Source of the DNA: CAYVBJ01 sp964517005
GTDB taxonomy: Bacteria; Bacteroidota; Rhodothermia; Balneolales; Balneolaceae
NCBI GenBank assembly: GCA_964517005.1
Contig: CAZFAJ010000004.1
Span: forward strand, 8,305 to 72,304
Length of the DNA: 64,000 nt
Direction: 5' to 3'
Position 1 is the stretch's first letter; each line of letters begins with the position of its first letter. Under the pieces are notes generated by a model. That model was not told the origin of the DNA. It saw only the letters and a list, made by a program, of their open reading frames with translations, and did not search any database. This document shows, piece after piece, positions 1-7,526 of this stretch. The translations under genes were made by a program, and so were the position numbers.

Positions 1-613
1 CCCACAGATGCTCATCAGATGTGTGATTTAAAACAACATCGGCAACCAGCTCAATTTTATTTTCATCAAGCATTCTGCTCAGCTTTACAAAGTCATTTAC
101 AGTACCGAGATCCTTCCGTGTATTACGATAGTCAGACACAGCATAACCACCGTCGTTAAAACCATCGATTGTTTCATAAAATGGCATTAAATGAAGATAG
201 TTGATCCCCAGCTCCTTTAAGTAGGGCACTTTTTCAGCAACGCCGCTGAATGTTCCTGCGAACTTATCAACGTAGAGCATGGCACCAACCAGATGAGGAT
301 ACTGATACCAATCCGACTCCTCTCTCTCCATATCTTTTTTCAGAAGCCAGCCGGGACGGGATTTTACGCTTTCAACAATTTTATGAACAAGACTCAGCAG
401 GTGATCTTTAACTGTGTAATTCAGTCCATACAACTCATTGTAATTTTCCAAAAAAACGGGGACCCATTTCGTAAACCTTCTCTCAAACTCGCTGTTATTC
501 TTCAGAAAATCCGGATATCCCGATGCCAGGTATAGAAGAAGCAAGTCCGCTTTCTCTGTTTTATTCCATCTGGTTTCGGAGATCTCAATTTGCCCGGTAA
601 CTTCAAAACTCAT
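1..613 (-). CDS. amylosucrase-like GH13 enzyme, 3' end beyond the window
   Basis: The first 204 residues are present; the gene runs off the window edge. It begins with ATG at 613 (MSFEVTG). The N-terminal helical region is followed by a YVDKFAG segment, YLHLMPF, DGGYAVSDYR, LGT and the GH13 region I motif DVVLNHTSDEH. This order and wording resemble amylosucrases, which make alpha-glucan from sucrose and release fructose; related trehalose synthases or sucrose hydrolases are the main alternatives. The catalytic Asp and Glu lie outside the window, so activity cannot be judged. The gene is 12 bp downstream of a fructokinase gene and follows a symporter gene, which suits a sucrose-use operon: the fructose released would be phosphorylated by its neighbour. 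No signal peptide is visible, so the enzyme should be cytoplasmic. Confidence 0.8.
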   Translation of the reverse strand, partial: MSFEVTGQIEISETRWNKTEKADLLLLYLASGYPDFLKNNSEFERRFTKWVPVFLENYNELYGLNYTVKDHLLSLVHKIVESVKSRPGWLLKKDMEREESDWYQYPHLVGAMLYVDKFAGTFSGVAEKVPYLKELGINYLHLMPFYETIDGFNDGGYAVSDYRNTRKDLGTVNDFVKLSRMLDENKIELVADVVLNHTSDEHLW

Positions 614-625
614 TTTCTCTGGCTG

Positions 626-1513
626 CTATTTATTAAATACTTGCTCTATTTCTTTTTGTGAAAGCTCCGGCATGCCGCCTCTTCTGCCCGCAAGCATCGC
701 CGTATAGCGGCTTGCACGGTCCATTGCAACAGCAGCATCGCCGTGCTTAACGAGTTCAGCCGTGAGCACAGCTGTAAAGCCGTCACCAAGACCAACGGAG
801 TCGCCATCCCCGGTTTTTGCCTTGTATACCGGCTGATTCAACTGCAATTCCTTTGAAACCCATTCACTTCCGTCCAAGCCTTTTGTGATGCAGATTCCTG
901 TAATGTTAAACTCATTGAGTAAAACCGATTCCAAATCACTGACTTTCAGCATCTCTTTCAGAGAAGTCTGCTCTTCGTGGTTAATTTTTACCACATCTGC
1001 CAGGTATAGAGATCTTTTAACAATATCTTCATAGACATAGGGAGACCGGAAATTTACATCCAATACTTTCAGTGTATCAACCGATGACTGTTTCAGGAAC
1101 CACTGAATTGTTTCAGCCGATTTGGGCATTCTTTGTGCCAGTGTACCGAAAACTATGGCATCTGCTGTTTTTGCAATCTCTTTAAGCCAGTCATTTTTTT
1201 CAATGTAATCCCAGGCAGCAGGCTTTATAATATTGTAATGCGGTTCTTTCTTTTCATCAAATGCGACCTCAACTCTCCCGGTTTCATACCTGTTATCCAG
1301 CTGTATAAATTCAGTACTTACACCCTTTTGGTTAAGATAGTGTACCAGTTCAAGGCCATTTTTATCATCCCCCACTCTGCTGATGAGCCGGCTTTTAAAA
1401 CCCAGCTGTGTAGTATGATAAATGACATTTGACGGGGCCCCTCCCGGACGTTTCATATCCGGAAACTGGTCCCATAAGATTTCCCCGATTCCGCAAATTA
1501 TTTTTTCAGACAT
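626..1513 (-). CDS. PfkB-family sugar kinase, probable fructokinase
   Basis: A 295-residue ribokinase/PfkB-fold kinase expected to make fructose-6-phosphate from fructose and ATP. The N terminus has GIGEILWD and the sugar-binding RPGGAPSNV segment (about residues 22-30), both typical of bacterial fructokinases. The C-terminal PfkB signature DSVGLGDGFTA contains the catalytic base Asp244; the usual wording is DTVGAGDAF, so two positions are slightly unusual. Length is normal for the family. ATG start at 1513. It lies between a sodium:solute symporter gene (75 bp upstream) and an amylosucrase-like gene (12 bp downstream), which supports fructose as substrate because amylosucrase liberates fructose. 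Other PfkB substrates cannot be excluded from sequence alone. Confidence 0.85.
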   Translation of the reverse strand: MSEKIICGIGEILWDQFPDMKRPGGAPSNVIYHTTQLGFKSRLISRVGDDKNGLELVHYLNQKGVSTEFIQLDNRYETGRVEVAFDEKKEPHYNIIKPAAWDYIEKNDWLKEIAKTADAIVFGTLAQRMPKSAETIQWFLKQSSVDTLKVLDVNFRSPYVYEDIVKRSLYLADVVKINHEEQTSLKEMLKVSDLESVLLNEFNITGICITKGLDGSEWVSKELQLNQPVYKAKTGDGDSVGLGDGFTAVLTAELVKHGDAAVAMDRASRYTAMLAGRRGGMPELSQKEIEQVFNK

Positions 1514-1588
1514 AGTTCCGGTTATTTATAATGGATTGTATCCTCCCCTGCAGGAGTTTATAACTTTGCTTTTTATTTTCTTGTGATA

Positions 1589-3172
1589 TTACCAAAAATA
1601 TCCAACCAGGCAAGCGGTCAGAATTAGTATAAACAGAGATTGAATTCTGTAATTTTTATACCAGGCCATTCCTCTTAACTCCTCTGTTTCCAGCTGATAC
1701 ACTTTTTTGCTCCATGTGTACTGTTTAACTACTTCAGGGTCAGGTGCTTCAGAATTCAGGCTTACAATAATCATAATTAATCCGTTTAAAAGAAACAGGA
1801 AAAAGCATGCATAAAGAAAATGAATATCCATTAATCCGAAAATCTCATTTGAGAAAAAGCCAATAATTCCGAGTGGTATTCCTACCGCAAGGGTGAAAAA
1901 TGCACCGTGCCGGTTTGCCCTTTTCCAGAAAATCCCCATTATAAAACAGATCACAATCGGCGGTGTAATATACGCTAAGATGGATTGCAAATATTGCCAG
2001 AGTGTTTCAAACTTTATAATTTGAGGAGCCCAGGCGACAGCCAGCACCATGAAGACAAACGTAACCACCCGCCCGATTGCCACAAGTGTTTTTTGTGAAA
2101 CATCCGGTTTATAATGTTTAATAAAATCCATTGTAACCAACGTGGAGGCTGAATTCAGGGTGGAGTCTATACTCGACATAATTGCTGCAATCATAGCGGC
2201 AAGAATAAATCCGCGCATGCCAACCGGTAACAAATCAAAAGTCAGCGTTGGAAAAACAAGATCGGGCCTTGCAAGATCCGGGTATAGAATAATTCCGATC
2301 GTTCCGGGTAAAACCATCAGAAAAAGAACAGGCAGTTTCAGCAGACCTGCAAAAAGGGCGCCCCACCGGCCGTGATTCAGATCTTTTGCGCCGAGGGTCC
2401 TCTGTACGATAAACTGATTTGTAGCCCAAAAGTAAAACCCGATAATAAAAACCCCCGTGAACAACCCGGGCCACGGAAGGAATGCATCATCCACAGGCAG
2501 GATCAGGCTCAATCCGTCCTGAGGGGCAGCCTGAACCAGCTGATCCCAGCTGTCAAGTTTTCCAAATGCGAGAAAAGCAATAATAATGGAACCCAAAATC
2601 AGCACAACTGCCTGAACCGTATCCGTTATAACCACTGCAGATAACCCGCCAAAAACCGTATAGACACCTGCAAGTACTCCCAAAATAGCGATCGGAACCC
2701 AGATAGGAATCTCCGGATAGAGCATCTGCATTACAATACCTCCTGCAAAAAGACCAGCCGCCGCATCTATGAAAAGATTCGCAAATACCGTAAACCCCGA
2801 AAACATCACTCTTGATCTTCGGTCGAACCGGGTTTGCAAAAACTCGGGCATGGTGTACACTTTTGATTTCAGATAAAAGGGCAGAATGAAGAAGACAAAA
2901 AAGATCAGAATAATAGTAGCAGCCCATTCATAGTTAAAAACTGCTATTCCGCGTGCATACCCTTCACCCGCCAGGCCCACAAATGAACTTCCCGACATAT
3001 TTGACGCATAGAGTGAAAAACCCACAAGTGGCCACACCAATTTTCTGCCTGCGAGAAAATATCCTTCCGAATCTTCGGTTTTGCGGCCAACATAAAAACC
3101 AAGAGCAAGTGCAGCAATGATATATGTGATAATTACAACCCAGTCAAGCAAATGTACCTGAAAATCTATCAT
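1589..3172 (-). CDS. sodium:solute symporter (SSS/SLC5 family)
   Basis: A 527-residue inner-membrane protein with about 13-14 hydrophobic helices spread over its length, of the SSS family that couples Na+ entry to uptake of sugars and other solutes. Recognisable segments are the N-terminal YFLAGRKLVWP..G.SLYASNMSGSSFVG stretch, the GGLSAVVITDTVQA segment and IMSSIDSTLNSAS in the LeuT-fold core. This wording is closest to the SGLT-like sugar branch. ATG start at 3172, first gene of the operon that continues into fructokinase and the amylosucrase-like enzyme, so sucrose or a related sugar is the likely cargo; that is inference from context. Confidence 0.88.
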   Translation of the reverse strand: MIDFQVHLLDWVVIITYIIAALALGFYVGRKTEDSEGYFLAGRKLVWPLVGFSLYASNMSGSSFVGLAGEGYARGIAVFNYEWAATIILIFFVFFILPFYLKSKVYTMPEFLQTRFDRRSRVMFSGFTVFANLFIDAAAGLFAGGIVMQMLYPEIPIWVPIAILGVLAGVYTVFGGLSAVVITDTVQAVVLILGSIIIAFLAFGKLDSWDQLVQAAPQDGLSLILPVDDAFLPWPGLFTGVFIIGFYFWATNQFIVQRTLGAKDLNHGRWGALFAGLLKLPVLFLMVLPGTIGIILYPDLARPDLVFPTLTFDLLPVGMRGFILAAMIAAIMSSIDSTLNSASTLVTMDFIKHYKPDVSQKTLVAIGRVVTFVFMVLAVAWAPQIIKFETLWQYLQSILAYITPPIVICFIMGIFWKRANRHGAFFTLAVGIPLGIIGFFSNEIFGLMDIHFLYACFFLFLLNGLIMIIVSLNSEAPDPEVVKQYTWSKKVYQLETEELRGMAWYKNYRIQSLFILILTACLVGYFW

Positions 3173-3576
3173 GATCTGTCAGTTATGTTAAGTTTGAATT
3201 TGGATTCAGGAATATATGCACTCTTTTCACATGCAGTAAAAGAATAGAATGCTTTAAAAATGAATTCACTTTATACCCCAAAATTATTCCTGAGCAACCG
3301 GAATTAAACATGGAAATTGTATTTTATTTTCAAGGATTACAAAAAAAATATTTCATGTTTTTATAACATCTCAGTTTTAGCTTAAAAATAATCGGAAGAT
3401 CGGTACCTCTCTCATTCAGAGGAAGTTAGCCGTTTTATATATTTATTTAAGTAAAAACACTTACAGATAAAAGCAGATATTGCTCCCAAAAATTTCAAAA
3501 ATTTCTCATCAAGAATATTTTTCGTAAAATAATTGAGTAATCACAAATAAAATTTGGGGAATAAGTTGTATTTTTA
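3173..3576. other. AT-rich intergenic stretch between divergent transcription units
   Basis: About 400 bases without a credible reading frame. It must hold the minus-strand promoter for the symporter operon and possibly a plus-strand promoter for the putative small RNA that follows. One weak hairpin (CCTCT-N7-AGAGG at 3406-3422) has no T tract. I see no repeats or clear operator. Confidence 0.5.
3280..3287 (-). promoter_or_regulatory. possible -7 element for the symporter operon
   Basis: On the minus strand this reads TAATTTTG, an exact match to the TAnnTTTG element of Bacteroidota-type primary promoters, about 107 bp upstream of the symporter ATG. No good TTG is found at the expected spacing upstream, so this is only a candidate. 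Confidence 0.25.
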
Positions 3577-3661
3577 CTACTTTTAAAAGCGCTCAAGTAG
3601 CGTCTCTCTTGATGAATAGTCAGGGCATCACACCGGATACGTGTGATGCCTTATTTTTTTG
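3577..3661 (+). ncRNA. candidate small RNA ending in an intrinsic terminator
   Basis: No reading frame lies upstream on this strand, yet a near-perfect intrinsic terminator sits at 3624-3661. Just before it is a second potential stem, CTACTT (3577-3582) with AAGTAG (3595-3600), which overlaps an alternative CGCT/AGCG pairing. Two hairpins with a short linker and a U-rich tail form a typical small-RNA layout. The 5' end is a guess. The terminator could instead protect the downstream STAS operon from stray transcription. No known RNA family is recognised. Confidence 0.35.
3624..3661 (+). terminator. strong intrinsic terminator
   Basis: A perfect 10-bp stem, GGCATCACAC (3624-3633) with GTGTGATGCC (3641-3650), with a 7-base loop, followed by TTATTTTTTTG. 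It acts on plus-strand transcripts; the minus strand lacks a T tract after the stem. Confidence 0.85.
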
Positions 3662-3796
3662 TATCTATTTTTTCCATTCTTCGTATGAATTTTTAGCAAT
3701 ACTAAATTAATTTATACCCACTGTTACGTGTTTGCTAAAAATAACCTATCATATTGTATTATTAATTTTTTCCGTCTTAAAAAATAATCTGTTGTG

Positions 3797-4153
3797 ATGA
3801 AAAATTTCAGAATTGAACACCGAAAATGCGAGGATTTTGATGTTTTAGATCTTGAGGGTGAGCTTGATGCACATACTGCCTCCCGGTTAGAAGATGAACT
3901 CAAAGAACTGATTTCCAAAAATAAATATAACATCATCGTTAATTTTGATGAACTTGATTACATAGCAAGCGCAGGGTTAGGAGTTTTTATGGCCTACATT
4001 GAGGATGTTAGAAGCCTTGGAGGAGATATCAAACTGACAAATATGAACAAAAGGGTCTATAATGTTTTTGACCTGCTTGGCTTCCCTACCCTTTATGACA
4101 TTCTGGAGGAAGAAGAGGAAGCTATCAAGAAATTCAAAAATTCGGACGATTAA
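3797..4153 (+). CDS. anti-sigma factor antagonist, STAS domain (RsbV/SpoIIAA-like)
   Basis: A 118-residue single STAS domain. Proteins of this family are phosphorylated by a cognate HATPase kinase and, when dephosphorylated, bind that kinase to free its partner. The regulatory serine lies in DYIASAGLGV (Ser58 counted from the ATG), where SpoIIAA and RsbV carry theirs. The C-terminal tail is acidic (EEEEE). A GTG at 3794 directly precedes the ATG at 3797; I prefer the ATG. The gene is followed after 17 bp by the matching kinase and then by a PP2C phosphatase, so all three parts of a partner-switching switch are encoded together. No sigma factor gene lies in the cluster, so the output is unknown. 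Confidence 0.9.
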   Translation: MKNFRIEHRKCEDFDVLDLEGELDAHTASRLEDELKELISKNKYNIIVNFDELDYIASAGLGVFMAYIEDVRSLGGDIKLTNMNKRVYNVFDLLGFPTLYDILEEEEEAIKKFKNSDD

Positions 4154-4170
4154 AAAACCATCAGCAGAAC

Positions 4171-4593
4171 GTGTCATCTAACAGTACATATAATTTTAAA
4201 GTTAAGGCATCTACAGAAAAGCTCGCAGAAGTTCGCAATTTTGTAGCCAATAACGCCCGGAAGCATCAATATTCAAAAAAAGATATTGAAGATGTGCGGC
4301 TTGCGGTGGATGAAGCTTTCACCAATATTATTAAACACGCCTACGATTATAATGAAAATGAACAAGTCGAGATTGAACTCGACATAGACCCCGAACAAAT
4401 ATGTGTATCACTTTTTGATCAGGGCAAATCTTTTGACACTTCAAAATACAGATTTCCAAACGTTCGCGAACAGATCAGGGAAAAAAAGCGGGGTGGAATG
4501 GGAGTCTATCTGATGCATCAGCTTATGGATGATGTTCAATATTTAAGAGACAGCGGTATCAACGAAATAAAAATGTGCAAAAAAAGATCCTAA
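4171..4593 (+). CDS. anti-sigma factor / serine kinase, HATPase domain (RsbW/SpoIIAB-like)
   Basis: A 140-residue GHKL ATPase of the RsbW type, expected to phosphorylate the STAS protein encoded just upstream and to sequester a sigma factor or other partner. The N box is EAFTNIIKHAY (Asn52 for Mg-ATP), the G1 box is FDQGKSFD (Asp83) and the G2 box is RGGMGVYLM (about residues 107-115). The length equals a minimal kinase with no sensor domain. Translation appears to start at GTG 4171; no ATG lies nearby in frame. It ends 4 bp before the phosphatase start, so the three genes are tightly coupled. Confidence 0.9.
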   Translation: MSSNSTYNFKVKASTEKLAEVRNFVANNARKHQYSKKDIEDVRLAVDEAFTNIIKHAYDYNENEQVEIELDIDPEQICVSLFDQGKSFDTSKYRFPNVREQIREKKRGGMGVYLMHQLMDDVQYLRDSGINEIKMCKKRS

Positions 4594-4597
4594 TACT

Positions 4598-6331
4598 GTG
4601 ATATCAGGAACAGCAGATTCTGAAAATCAATCCCGTTTTGCCCTCAAAACCCTTCTGGAAACCAGCCGGATGCTTATCGAATCCCGGCAAAGTAAATTTA
4701 TTCTGAACAATCTGCTGCTGATTACAATGGGTAAACTGATGGTTCCGAAAGCAGCCATTCTGATTCGCAGCAGCCCCGATACCGGTTACGAAATTAAAAG
4801 AATCAGAGGCAGGTCCGAATATAAAGAAGGAGACCATGTAAAAATGGATCTGCCCGTACGACACGAAAAAAAGGCTCATTACAAATATGATGATTATCGT
4901 GAAAATTCACCGGATCTTTTTGAAGATATGACCGGGGGTTACTTTTTTAACCTGCGTACCAGTAACCATCATCTTGGATTTCTCTACCTTAATAAAAAAG
5001 CCAATAACAGGAACTTTGAGCCTCATGAACTTGAATTTTTAGAAAGCCTTTGCATTATCTCATCTGTTGCACTGGCTAATTCACAGCTTTTTTCGGAACT
5101 TAAAAAAACAAATAAGAGCCTCGACCGGCGTCTTTATGAGTTGAATACGCTTCTTGACATATCTAAAGAGTTTAATGTACTGACTGACAGAACTCAAATC
5201 ACACGCGTATTCAAATTCTCACTACTTGGACAGCTATTAATTCGAACATTCTTCCTGATCTACCTGGAAGATGACAAGCCTGTTCTTATGGCATCCAACG
5301 CTTTGGAAACAGTGCCCACAGATACGGAGATACAACAAATTTTTGACCTTGAAAATGAAATTTCAATTCTCGATGAATCCCATATCGGGGAATTTCCTTT
5401 TTTAAAAAATAACGGAATAGTCGCCATAGCCCCGATCTCAATACAAAACAAAAAGACAGCCGTAATCGGTATCGGGGAAAGAGTCAATAAAGAACCATAT
5501 TCTCAGGCCGATTTAAATTTTTTGCAAAGCCTCGGCAATTTAACGGTTCTCACTGTTCAAAAAACATATTTACTGGAAGAGCGAATCGAAAAAGAGAGGC
5601 TGGAAGAGGAACTTTCGATTGCAAAAGCTATACAGCAGGGGCTGCTGCCTGATCCGATACCTTCCATTCCAAACCTGGATGTAGCAGCTGTAAATGTATC
5701 TTCGCGTTTTGTGGGAGGCGATTATTTTGATATTGCGGAAACACCTATGGGTGATCATGTTTTTGCAATTGCTGATGTTACCGGAAAAGGAACTCCTGCA
5801 GCCCTGCTCATGGCCAACCTTCAATCCATGTTGCATGTACTGCTACCGGTTGATATTTCTCTGCATGAAGCGACAGACCGTATTAATCAGATTATTTTTG
5901 ACAACACACCCAGTGATAAGTTCATTACTTTTTTTTGGGGAATTTACTATCACAAAGAGAAAAGATTCCGGTATGTAAATGCAGGCCATAACCCGCCACT
6001 ACTGCTTCGTAACGGAAGTGATTCGTTCGAGACACTGAATGTTGGCGGGCTGCTCCTGGGTGCAATGGAGACGATCACGCCTTATGAGGAAGATAGTGTG
6101 CAACTGGATTCGGGCGATCTGCTGGTAATGTTTACCGATGGTGTTACGGAGTCTTATAATGAGAATCTGGATGAAGAGTTTGAAGAAGACAGGTTAAAAA
6201 AATGCATACTCCAAAACAGGGATAAATCAGCCAGGGATATCCTCGATACAATCATTGATGAAGCGCGCCGTTTCAGTGACGGTTCCGTTCAGGATGACCT
6301 GACACTGATTGTTTTGAAAGTAAAAGAGTGA
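4598..6331 (+). CDS. GAF domain-containing PP2C phosphatase (RsbU/SpoIIE family)
   Basis: A 577-residue protein likely to dephosphorylate the STAS antagonist encoded two genes upstream and so set the partner switch. The N-terminal two-thirds holds one or two GAF-like sensor regions (about residues 20-160 and 180-320), a helical linker rich in Glu/Lys (EERIEKERLEEELSIAKAIQ) and the PPM/SpoIIE catalytic domain from about residue 350. Catalytic motifs visible are FVGGDYFD, ADVTGKGTPAALLM, RYVNAGHNPP and FTDGVTE, which provide the metal-binding aspartates. There is no transmembrane helix, so sensing is cytoplasmic. GTG start at 4598. The gene converges on pheA, with 43 bp between them and no obvious terminator. 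Confidence 0.9.
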   Translation: MISGTADSENQSRFALKTLLETSRMLIESRQSKFILNNLLLITMGKLMVPKAAILIRSSPDTGYEIKRIRGRSEYKEGDHVKMDLPVRHEKKAHYKYDDYRENSPDLFEDMTGGYFFNLRTSNHHLGFLYLNKKANNRNFEPHELEFLESLCIISSVALANSQLFSELKKTNKSLDRRLYELNTLLDISKEFNVLTDRTQITRVFKFSLLGQLLIRTFFLIYLEDDKPVLMASNALETVPTDTEIQQIFDLENEISILDESHIGEFPFLKNNGIVAIAPISIQNKKTAVIGIGERVNKEPYSQADLNFLQSLGNLTVLTVQKTYLLEERIEKERLEEELSIAKAIQQGLLPDPIPSIPNLDVAAVNVSSRFVGGDYFDIAETPMGDHVFAIADVTGKGTPAALLMANLQSMLHVLLPVDISLHEATDRINQIIFDNTPSDKFITFFWGIYYHKEKRFRYVNAGHNPPLLLRNGSDSFETLNVGGLLLGAMETITPYEEDSVQLDSGDLLVMFTDGVTESYNENLDEEFEEDRLKKCILQNRDKSARDILDTIIDEARRFSDGSVQDDLTLIVLKVKE

Positions 6332-6374
6332 TCGGCTATAGTTTATGTAATCCTGCTTATTCTGTTGAAAGCAC

Positions 6375-7526
6375 TCACCACTCACCCTGTTTTGCCGGAT
6401 AGCTGCCAAAAACTTTCAGATTCTGAGCTTTTGACCTCAGTTTTTTAACAGCAGCATCCACAGCCGGCTGCTGCAGATTTCCCTCAATGTCGAGATAAAA
6501 CAGGTATTGCCATGGATGATTCGGACGAGGCCGGGATTCGATTTTCGCCATATTGATCCCGTGATCACCGATTACATTCAGGCATTTCAGCAGTGCCCCT
6601 TTATCATGAGACGTTGTAAACATAAGTGATGTTTTACCGGGAATTTGCGGATCACAGATCAATTCGTCTCTTGCCACTTCAACAAATCTCGTAAAATTCT
6701 CTTCCTGGTTTACAATATCTCTCTTGATAATATGAAGGCCATAAAGCTCCGCGGCATACGAACTGGCAATTGCCGCTTGCGAAAGGTCCGCATCATCCCG
6801 AACCTTTCGTGCGGCCATTGCCGTATCAAAATAGGACTCTACATGACAGCGCGGAAGTGTATACAGGAATTTACTGCACTGTGCAATCGCCTGCGGATGC
6901 GAGAGAATTCTCCGTACGTTTTCTATTTGAACAGGCTCCGGAGCCATCAGGCAATGAACGATACGAATAACCTCTTCTCCGGTAATGAATAAATTTTTTT
7001 CTCCCAGCAGGTCATACGTATCATTTATGGATCCTGCCGTTGTATTTTCAATAGGAAGAAGAGCAACATCCACCTCCTTTTTTTCCACCGCTTCAGCCGC
7101 CTGCCGGAAAGTTGTGTAGCCAATACAATTCACCTGGTCATACCGGTGTTCAAAATGACGAAGTGCAGCCATATGGCTAAAAGCTCCATCCGTTCCCTGG
7201 AATGCGACCGAAATTTTTGTCTCCTCAGACTTATCATTCTGTTTATCGACCAGAGCATGTGTCTGGTACCGTACGGAATGGTGTATAATCTCCCTGAACA
7301 GCTGTTCCATGAAAAAAGGATCCATACCGTTCTCCTTCGAAAGTGCACGGATTCGATTCAGCAGTGCCTCTTCGCGATCCGGATCGCGTATCTCTTTGGA
7401 TGTCTGTAATTTGTCTGAAATTACCTGTTTTACTATTCGTTGCCTTTCACCAAGAGCTTTTACTATGGTCTGATCCAGACGATCAATGTTCTTTCGTATT
7501 GAGTCGAGGTTTTTTTTATCACTCAC
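6375..7526 (-). CDS. pheA: bifunctional chorismate mutase / prephenate dehydratase
   Basis: A 383-residue P-protein for phenylalanine synthesis: chorismate to prephenate to phenylpyruvate. Domains in order are an AroQ-type chorismate mutase (about residues 1-90, LDSIRKNIDRLD and RQRIVKQV), the dehydratase (about 107-285, with GTDGAFSHMAA, PIENTTAGSIN and NFTRF) and a C-terminal ACT domain (about 297-380, GKTSLMF and ESRPRP), where ESRP is the phenylalanine-binding motif, so feedback inhibition is likely. The start is GTG at 7524-7526 and it overlaps the stop of the upstream AAA ATPase gene by 4 bases (GTGA), indicating translational coupling to an unrelated protein. Confidence 0.95.
   Translation of the reverse strand: MSDKKNLDSIRKNIDRLDQTIVKALGERQRIVKQVISDKLQTSKEIRDPDREEALLNRIRALSKENGMDPFFMEQLFREIIHHSVRYQTHALVDKQNDKSEETKISVAFQGTDGAFSHMAALRHFEHRYDQVNCIGYTTFRQAAEAVEKKEVDVALLPIENTTAGSINDTYDLLGEKNLFITGEEVIRIVHCLMAPEPVQIENVRRILSHPQAIAQCSKFLYTLPRCHVESYFDTAMAARKVRDDADLSQAAIASSYAAELYGLHIIKRDIVNQEENFTRFVEVARDELICDPQIPGKTSLMFTTSHDKGALLKCLNVIGDHGINMAKIESRPRPNHPWQYLFYLDIEGNLQQPAVDAAVKKLRSKAQNLKVFGSYPAKQGEW

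Noticed and set aside
4598..6331. SpoIIE-type sporulation phosphatase
   Set aside because: The SpoIIE-fold PP2C domain is shared with RsbU; no membrane helices or sporulation genes are present, so a partner-switching role fits.
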